Shown here: piece by piece, positions 57,757 through 64,000 of the stretch
Position numbering within the stretch: the first letter of the stretch is position 1
How the letters are laid out: every line of letters starts with the position of its first letter
Assembly: GCA_009726095.1 (NCBI GenBank)
Contig: WLMZ01000003.1
Coordinates: 1-64,000, forward strand
Source: Actinomycetota bacterium
GTDB lineage: Bacteria > Actinomycetota > Acidimicrobiia > Acidimicrobiales > Ilumatobacteraceae
Direction of reading: 5' to 3'
Length of the DNA stretch: 64,000 nt
Made by a program: the position numbers and the translations under genes
The notes under the pieces: generated by a model
Told to the model about the DNA's origin: nothing
Database searches by the model: none
Seen by the model: only the letters and a program-made list of their open reading frames with translations

Positions 57757-59247
57757 ATGGCTACCCTCCCCGAACTCACGCGTCAGCACACCTCGTTGTC
57801 GCGCGACGAAACCGCACATCTGCTGCACCTCGTGTCCGAGTGGGGCATGCTCGCCGATCTCTGTTTTGCCGACCTGTTGTTGTACGTGCCGGCGGGTGAG
57901 GGTCGTTGGCTCGTCACCGCACACGTGCGTCCGTCCACTGGGCAGACCATCTACCTCAGCGACTGGGTGGGTGCCTGGGCCAGCGAGGTCGAGTTGCCGC
58001 TGCTCGCGTCGTCGATGGCCAGCGGCGAGGTGCAGGAGGGGGACATCGCTGTCGATAGCCAGACAGCGCCTGCACAGATGCTCGCCATCCCCGTGCGTTT
58101 CGAGGACCGTGTCATTGCAGTGCTCACCCGCGAGCGCTCCAGTGTCAGCGGTCGTCAGCCGGGCGAGCTCGAGCGCACCTATCTGGGCATCTTCGATCGC
58201 TTTGCAAGGATGATCGCGCAGGGTCGGTTCCCGTTTCCTGGTCGCATCGCTGACTCGGGGGCGGCGCCGCGTGTCGGCGACGGTGCGATGGTGCTCGATG
58301 ATGAGGCCCGCGTGCGGTACGCCTCGCCCAACGCCGTGTCGGCCCTCCATCGCGTCGGCATCGGCGCCAATGCCGTGGGCATGCGCCTGGCCGAACTCGG
58401 CTTCAACGACAGCTCCGTGCGTCAGGCCTACGAGCGCAGCGAGCCGGTCATCGAGGAGTTCGATCAGAACGCCGACGTCACGCTACTGACGCGCTGCATC
58501 CCCATCATCGAGAACGGCATCGTCACCGGCGGCATGCTGCTGTTGCGCGATGTCACCGAACTGCGCAAGCGCGATCGCCTGTTGTTGTCCAAAGACGCCA
58601 CGATCCGCGAGATCCACCATCGGGTGAAGAACAACCTGCAGACCATTTCGTCGCTGCTGCGGCTGCAGGCTCGCCGCCTGACGTCGGAGGAGGCCAAGGG
58701 CGCCATCGCCGAGTCGGTTCGCCGTATCCGCACCATCGCGCTGGTGCACGAGACATTGTCGCGTGAGCCGGGTGACGACGTTGCGTTCATCGAGATCGTG
58801 CGGCCCCTGCTGCGCCTGGCCGAGGAAGGCCTGCAGTCGGTGGACCGCCCGGTGAAGTTCATCGTGCAGGGCGATGGCGGACGACTGCCATCCACTGTTG
58901 CCACCCCCTTGAGCGTCGTGCTGACCGAGTTGCTGCAGAACGCCGTGGATCACGGCTTCCCCGAGGGCAGCGCCGGTGGCAGCGTGGTGGTGCAACTCGC
59001 CAACGATGCTGCGGAGCTGCGCGTGCGCGTGCTCGACGACGGCCGTGGGCTCGATCCGAGGTTCGAGCTCAGCAAGGCAACCGGACTCGGGCTGTCGATC
59101 GTGCGCACCCTGGTCACCACCGAACTCGCCGGATCGTTGACCATGCGCCCTGCAGCCGCCGAAGATTTCGTGGCCGCCGGTATCGAGCACGGTGCTCGCG
59201 GCGGTGGCACCGTGGTGGACCTGCGCGTGCCGCTGGAGGATGACTGA
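57757..59247 (+). CDS. pdtaS: PdtaS-like sensor histidine kinase (GAF-PAS-HisKA_2-HATPase)
   Basis: REIHHRVKNNLQTISSLLRLQARR; LTELLQNAVDHGFPEGSAGG; GLGLSIVRTLVTTEL; RBS AGGAG. Confidence 0.93.
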   Translation: MATLPELTRQHTSLSRDETAHLLHLVSEWGMLADLCFADLLLYVPAGEGRWLVTAHVRPSTGQTIYLSDWVGAWASEVELPLLASSMASGEVQEGDIAVDSQTAPAQMLAIPVRFEDRVIAVLTRERSSVSGRQPGELERTYLGIFDRFARMIAQGRFPFPGRIADSGAAPRVGDGAMVLDDEARVRYASPNAVSALHRVGIGANAVGMRLAELGFNDSSVRQAYERSEPVIEEFDQNADVTLLTRCIPIIENGIVTGGMLLLRDVTELRKRDRLLLSKDATIREIHHRVKNNLQTISSLLRLQARRLTSEEAKGAIAESVRRIRTIALVHETLSREPGDDVAFIEIVRPLLRLAEEGLQSVDRPVKFIVQGDGGRLPSTVATPLSVVLTELLQNAVDHGFPEGSAGGSVVVQLANDAAELRVRVLDDGRGLDPRFELSKATGLGLSIVRTLVTTELAGSLTMRPAAAEDFVAAGIEHGARGGGTVVDLRVPLEDD

Positions 59248-59290
59248 ACAAGCTGGTCCGGGTCAGCCGGACCGCGGGAGAGGTGCGGTG

Positions 59291-59617
59291 TCAGCTCGCC
59301 TGGGTGAGTCGTTCGGTGTCAGCTGACAGGTTCGACTTGTTGCGGGCCACCTGGGCGCGGCGCATGACGCGGCGCTCCTCTTCGGAGGTGCCGCCCCAGA
59401 TGCCGGAGTCCTGGTTGGTCTCCAGCGCAAACTCGAGGCACTCCACGTTGACCGGGCATTCGCCGCAGACTTCCTTGGCCCGTGCAATCTGGGCGAGTGC
59501 ATGCCCCGTGGTGCCGATGGGAAAGAACAGATCGGGGTCGGTGTCACGGCAGATAGATGCCCCGCGCCACGAATAATCGGCGTGGGCGAGGGTCAAACTT
59601 GACGCGAGAATCGACAC
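59291..59617 (-). CDS. WhiB-family Fe-S regulator
   Basis: SICRDTDPDLFFP ... AKEVCGECPVNVECLEFALETNQDSGIWGGTSEEERR (four Cys + GIWGG). Confidence 0.96.
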   Translation of the reverse strand: MSILASSLTLAHADYSWRGASICRDTDPDLFFPIGTTGHALAQIARAKEVCGECPVNVECLEFALETNQDSGIWGGTSEEERRVMRRAQVARNKSNLSADTERLTQAS

Positions 59618-59813
59618 GTCGCAACTCCTAGGCGGACAGAGGAATGGGCTACTGGTGGACTCACGCCCCGCTCGCGGAGAGTGTTTCAATCAGCGCTCGT
59701 ACGGTACGTTGGCTGTGCTGGCTTGACAAGGGTTGGGTTTCAGGAATATGTCCATTCGGCAAACAATTGATGTGGCCCATCACGAAAACAGATGGGCTAC
59801 TGGAGACGATTCG

Positions 59814-60518
59814 ATGGCCGACGATTCGAGGAGCGACATGGTTGTGCAGGTACTGGCCCATCGGGGAGCATCTCGGGCAGAACGCGAGAACACCGTCGAG
59901 GCGTTCCGGCGCGCGGCCAGCATGGGCGCCGATGGCGTCGAACTCGATGTTCGTCGGACCGCCGACGGGGCACTGGTGGTGCACCACGATCCGCGCCTCG
60001 GCGATGGACGCGTCATCGGCGAGCTCGCTGCGGCCGACCTTCCCACCCACGTGCCCACCCTCGATCTTGCGCTTGATGCATGTGCGGGCATGTGGGTGAA
60101 CCTCGAGATCAAAAATGACGAGAACGAGCCCGACTTCGACCCCACCGAATGGGTGGCCGAGCAGACCATGGCGCTGCTTGACCGCCGTGGCGAGCCCGAG
60201 CGCTGGTTGATGTCGTCGTTCCGGATCGAGACGATGGATCGCTGCCGTGCGGTGGCACCACACATTCGCACGGCCTGGCTCACTGGCGAGGTGCCCGCCG
60301 ATGTCGTCGGCTTGCTCAACGACCGCGGCCACTGTGCACTGCATCCGTGGGTGCACCTGCTCACGCGCGAGATCATCGAGCAGTGCCATGCCGGCGGCAT
60401 CCTGGTCAACACATGGACATGCGACGATGCCTCCCGTATGCGCGAGCTCGTCGAGTGGGGCATCGACGGCATCTGTACCAACGTGCCCGATGTTGCGCTT
60501 GCCGTGCTGGGACGCTGA
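59814..60518 (+). CDS. glycerophosphodiester phosphodiesterase
   Basis: VLAHRGASRAERENTVEAFRRAASMGADGVELDVRRTADGALVVHHD; GIDGICTNVPD. Confidence 0.94.
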   Translation: MADDSRSDMVVQVLAHRGASRAERENTVEAFRRAASMGADGVELDVRRTADGALVVHHDPRLGDGRVIGELAAADLPTHVPTLDLALDACAGMWVNLEIKNDENEPDFDPTEWVAEQTMALLDRRGEPERWLMSSFRIETMDRCRAVAPHIRTAWLTGEVPADVVGLLNDRGHCALHPWVHLLTREIIEQCHAGGILVNTWTCDDASRMRELVEWGIDGICTNVPDVALAVLGR

Positions 60519-60528
60519 TCGGGCATTC

Positions 60529-61470
60529 CTAACCGATGTTCGGGCGAACCAGTCGTACTGCGTTCGGTACGTGTTCGAACTCGAGCGTGGTGGTCTCGCC
60601 CAGGTAGTCGCCATCGAGCTGATAGGGGAACGGGCGGTGGTGGCTGATCGTGAGCGTGCTCAGGTCGGTATGCACATCGAGGTCATCGGTGGGTTGCATG
60701 CCGCCCCCGCGCAGTGCACCACCGAGCGACTTCAGGATCGCGCCGACGTTCATCGTCGTGAAGGTGATCGCGACCAGCCCCCGCTCGAGCGTGGCTGCCG
60801 GTGAAAGGTCGAGCGGCCGGTTGCCGAGATAGGTATAGGGGTTGGTGTTGAGCACCACGGTGAAATAGCCATCGGGCACCCGGTCGCCGTTGGCGAAGGT
60901 GACCTCGAAGTGTGGGTCCTTGCGGTCGTACTTCGATGCCCAGGTGAGTACCGCTGCATAGATGAAGAGGGGATGGCCCGCCCATCGCTTCAGTGACCCG
61001 TGCCGTTCGACCTCTCTGACCACCGCTGCGTCGTAGCCGACGCCGGTGTGGAAACAGAAGTAGCGGCCGTTCACCTTGCCCAACCCGATCGGTTCGATGT
61101 GCCTGGCGTTGATGCCGTTGGCGAGTTGCTGCACGGCCACCACAGGATCATTCGGCATGCCGAGGGTTCGTGCGAACACATTGGTGCTGCCGCCGGGGAG
61201 CACGCCGAGCGCCGTCTGCGTGCCGGCGACGCCCGTGGCCACCTCGTTCAGCGTGCCGTCGCCGCCGTAACCGATGACCACGTCCACCCCGCGTCGGGCG
61301 GCGTCTTGCGAGAACCGGGTGGCGTGGCCGCGGCGGTTGGTCTCGACGATCTCGACGTCGTTGCCGCGCGAGAGCACCTGATGTACCACCACCGTGTTGC
61401 GTGCGGTCACGGACGACGCAAACGCGTTGACAACGAGCAAGATGCGCAAGGCAACGAGGGTACCAGCCAT
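60529..61470 (-). CDS. diacylglycerol kinase-family lipid kinase
   Basis: VVIGYGGDGTLNEVATGV, LGVLPGGSTNVFARTLGMP. Confidence 0.93.
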   Translation of the reverse strand: MAGTLVALRILLVVNAFASSVTARNTVVVHQVLSRGNDVEIVETNRRGHATRFSQDAARRGVDVVIGYGGDGTLNEVATGVAGTQTALGVLPGGSTNVFARTLGMPNDPVVAVQQLANGINARHIEPIGLGKVNGRYFCFHTGVGYDAAVVREVERHGSLKRWAGHPLFIYAAVLTWASKYDRKDPHFEVTFANGDRVPDGYFTVVLNTNPYTYLGNRPLDLSPAATLERGLVAITFTTMNVGAILKSLGGALRGGGMQPTDDLDVHTDLSTLTISHHRPFPYQLDGDYLGETTTLEFEHVPNAVRLVRPNIG

Positions 61471-61593
61471 CTGTCGGGTCGATACGGTGGCCGGACGGCT
61501 CGCGGGAGTGTCGGCGGGGCCGGGCCAGCGTTACTCGGACCTTGGTCACATCGGCCATGAGTTTGCGGTGCTGGTTAGGAACGGAGTTGACTC

Positions 61594-62391
61594 ATGGGTA
61601 ACAATGGGTTTTCTATGAACGTGATCGTATGCGTCAAACAGATCCCCGACCCGGCCAGCCCCGGGGCCCTGGATCCATCCACCAACACCCTCAAGCGCGA
61701 CGGGAAGCTCATCCTTGATGAGTCCGACAGCTACGGCGTGGAGATGGCCCTCCAATTGGTCGATGCAGCCGGTGGCGGCGAGGTCAGCCTCATTTCCATG
61801 GCCCCCAACGGTGAGGTGTCCGGTATGCGGACCGCACTGGCGATGGGCGCATCCAAGGGTGTGCTCATCAGCGACCCCGCTCTGTTGGGCTCTGATGCAC
61901 TCACCACTGCCAAGGTGCTCGCTGCCGCAGTGCAGCGCATCGGTGGCGCCGACCTGATCATTGCGGCCACCGAGTCCAGCGATGGCTACACCGGCACCGT
62001 GCCCGAGCAGCTGGCCGAAGTCCTCGGCATGGCCTCGGTCACCTTCGCCAAGAAGGTCACCATCACCGGTGGCACGCTCGAGGCGCATCGGCAGACCGAA
62101 GAGGGCTACGACGAGGTCACGTGCCCGCTGCCTGCCGTCATCAGCGTCACCGCTGGCGTGGTCGAGCCGCGCTACCCAAGCTTCAAGGGCATCATGGCCG
62201 CCAAGTCGAAGCCCGTCGAACAGGTCACGGCCGCCGATCTCGGCGTATCCCCCGTCGGTTGGGCCGGCTCGGGACAGGGCGTTGTCGCCGTTACCCAGGC
62301 CGAGGCCCGCGCCGCTGGCGAAATCATCGAAGACGATGGTGAGAGCTTCACCAAGATCGTCGCCTTCCTCGAAAACCTGAAAGTGATCTGA
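61594..62391 (+). CDS. etfB: electron transfer flavoprotein beta subunit
   Basis: MNVIVCVKQIPDPASP, YGVEMALQLVDA; start 61594 or 61615. Confidence 0.96.
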   Translation: MGNNGFSMNVIVCVKQIPDPASPGALDPSTNTLKRDGKLILDESDSYGVEMALQLVDAAGGGEVSLISMAPNGEVSGMRTALAMGASKGVLISDPALLGSDALTTAKVLAAAVQRIGGADLIIAATESSDGYTGTVPEQLAEVLGMASVTFAKKVTITGGTLEAHRQTEEGYDEVTCPLPAVISVTAGVVEPRYPSFKGIMAAKSKPVEQVTAADLGVSPVGWAGSGQGVVAVTQAEARAAGEIIEDDGESFTKIVAFLENLKVI

Positions 62392-62399
62392 GGTCCGTC

Positions 62400-63368
62400 A
62401 TGGCATTGAACAACATCTGGGTCTTCGCGCAGGTCGCAAACGGCGCACCAACCACGTTCACCCTCGAACTGCTCACCAAGGCACGCACCCTCGGCGGCAC
62501 GGTGTCGGCCTTCGTCGGTGGCGATGGCGCTGCGGTTGCTGGCGTGCTCGGCGAGTACGGCGCCACCACGGTGTACGCCACGGGTGACCTCGCCGGCAAG
62601 TTGCCCGGCGTGGCCGTCTCGGCCGCCATGAAGGCCGTAATCGACGGTGGAGCGGCTCCTGAGCTGATCATGTTCCCGCAGAGCTACGAGGGCCGCGATG
62701 TCCTCAGCCGCCTGTCGGTCAAGCTCGACCGCACCGTGCTCACCAACAACGTCGACATCGCTGTCGACGGCGCTTCGGTCAACGTCACCACCCCGGTGTT
62801 CGGCGGCAACGTGCTGGTCACCACCGGTTTCACCGGTTCGGGCCCGCACCTGGCGGCGTTCCGCCCGAAGAGCTTTGCCGCAGAGTCCGCCGGTGGCGGC
62901 GCTGCTGGCGTGGTTGCTGCCCCGGTGCCCGACCTCGGCGTTGCCGGTGGCGCAACCGTGACCGCAGTGCACGTCGAGGAGACCAGCGGTCCCAAGCTCG
63001 ATGAGGCAAACATCGTCGTGTCCGGTGGCCGTGGCCTCGGCGAGGCGGCCAAGTACGAGATGGTCGAACAGCTCGCCAAGCTGCTCAAGGGTGCGCCCGG
63101 CGCATCACGTGCCATCGTCGATGCCGGTTGGGTCCCCTACAGCTATCAGGTGGGTCAGACCGGCAAGGTCGTCAAGCCCAGCGTCTACATCGCTGCCGGT
63201 ATCTCCGGTGCCACCCAGCACATGGTGGGCATGAAGGGCTCGAAGAACATCATCGCGATCAACAAGGACAAAGAAGCCCCCATCTTCGGGATTGCCGACC
63301 TCGGCATCGTCGGCGATGTGCACAAGGTGCTCCCCAAGCTGATCGAGGCGTTGCAGGCCCGCGCCTGA
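62400..63368 (+). CDS. etfA: electron transfer flavoprotein alpha subunit
   Basis: [77 protein letters not shown]. Confidence 0.97.
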   Translation: MALNNIWVFAQVANGAPTTFTLELLTKARTLGGTVSAFVGGDGAAVAGVLGEYGATTVYATGDLAGKLPGVAVSAAMKAVIDGGAAPELIMFPQSYEGRDVLSRLSVKLDRTVLTNNVDIAVDGASVNVTTPVFGGNVLVTTGFTGSGPHLAAFRPKSFAAESAGGGAAGVVAAPVPDLGVAGGATVTAVHVEETSGPKLDEANIVVSGGRGLGEAAKYEMVEQLAKLLKGAPGASRAIVDAGWVPYSYQVGQTGKVVKPSVYIAAGISGATQHMVGMKGSKNIIAINKDKEAPIFGIADLGIVGDVHKVLPKLIEALQARA

Positions 63369-63394
63369 TCCCGCTGCCTTCCTGATTGCCGAAT

Positions 63395-63438
63395 CTGGCA
63401 GTTGATTTGCGCCCTGCGGGGAGTGCATCAACTGCCAG
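63395..63438. terminator. Inverted repeat CTGGCAGTTGAT...ATCAACTGCCAG between convergent genes
   Basis: 12-bp perfect arms (63395-63406 and 63427-63438), 20-nt loop, TTTTT just downstream; right arm contains the stop of 63428-64000. Confidence 0.55.
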
Positions 63439-64000
63439 TTCGCATTTTTCGCTGGCGTTCGATCAGCGTGACGAGATCGGCCACCACCTCGGCGCGACGG
63501 TGCAGATCGTTCCACCAGACATCGGCGATCTCCCAGCCGAGCGCACGAAGCCGACGCCGTCGGGTGGTGTCGCGTCGCTGGGCACTCGGCGACCCGTGCC
63601 ATTGCCAACTCTGACACTCGACACCCACCCGCAACTCGGGGTGGGCCAGGTCGAGTTCTGCCAGCAGGCGACCGGTTGTCGGGTCGTGCACCGGGTATTC
63701 GTCCTGAAGGCGGATCCCCGAGCCGCGCAGCACCTCGTTGGCCAGCCGTTGGAACCAGCTACGCGGCAGTCGTTTGCCTACCCGGTCGTCGAGGAGTGCC
63801 AGCAACGCGGGCGGGCCGCTGACCCCGTGCCCTTTCCAGCGCTCTGCCGTTTCGCGTATCCATTGCGGCGACACGCCACTGCGTAGCACGCCGTCGAGCG
63901 CCTGCCCGGCCCGATTGCTTGCGGCGTGCCGGCGATTGCTGGCGTTTCGGCTGGTATCGATGCCGGCGATGTGCACGAGCGTCGTTGCGACCGTCGTCAC
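63428..64000 (-). CDS. DUF559-like (Vsr-fold) protein; 5' end may lie outside window
   Basis: ELDLAHPELRVGVECQSWQWHGSPSAQRRDTTRRRRLRALGWEIADVWWNDL. Confidence 0.7.
   Translation of the reverse strand: MTTVATTLVHIAGIDTSRNASNRRHAASNRAGQALDGVLRSGVSPQWIRETAERWKGHGVSGPPALLALLDDRVGKRLPRSWFQRLANEVLRGSGIRLQDEYPVHDPTTGRLLAELDLAHPELRVGVECQSWQWHGSPSAQRRDTTRRRRLRALGWEIADVWWNDLHRRAEVVADLVTLIERQRKMRTGS

Noticed and set aside
1-64000. Prophage, IS/transposon, toxin-antitoxin, CRISPR-Cas or classic defence island
   Set aside because: No integrase, transposase, phage structural, cas or toxin-antitoxin proteins recognised in the translations; gene content is core-metabolic.

Overview
High-GC, gene-dense actinobacterial chromosome segment. 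My lineage inference, from gene content only, is Acidimicrobiia-like. I see about 64 convincing CDSs, and no rRNA, tRNA, CRISPR array or mobile element. Recognisable modules: heme biosynthesis (hemE-hemH-hemG/Y); a GT4/methyltransferase/toroid-fold operon; a DUF2855/DUF1330-like/haloalkane dehalogenase/arylsulfatase operon behind a strong promoter with a palindromic operator; two divergent large helicases including Lhr; HelD/HelR; a complete System I cytochrome c maturation operon (ccmABCDEFGHI-like); a SufR-like regulator divergent from Mrp/ApbC; a DUF3107-ArsA-ArsA-PdtaS/WhiB block; and etfBA. Most of the window is core genome. The best second-look items are: (1) an Lnt homologue whose predicted catalytic Cys is Ser; (2) a recurrent TAnnnT-N6-8-start signature implying widespread leaderless transcription; (3) the dehalogenase/sulfatase operon and its operator; (4) a sortase with a lipobox and a 7x9-bp repeat in its signal peptide, plus a second sortase with a polytopic C-terminus; (5) CcmE with extra cysteines in a System I operon; (6) an ArsA-like pair in which one partner lacks the signature lysine; (7) a shared TTGCATGCAA-type operator candidate. 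Gene calls rest on motifs read by eye in the supplied translations. No database search was run.
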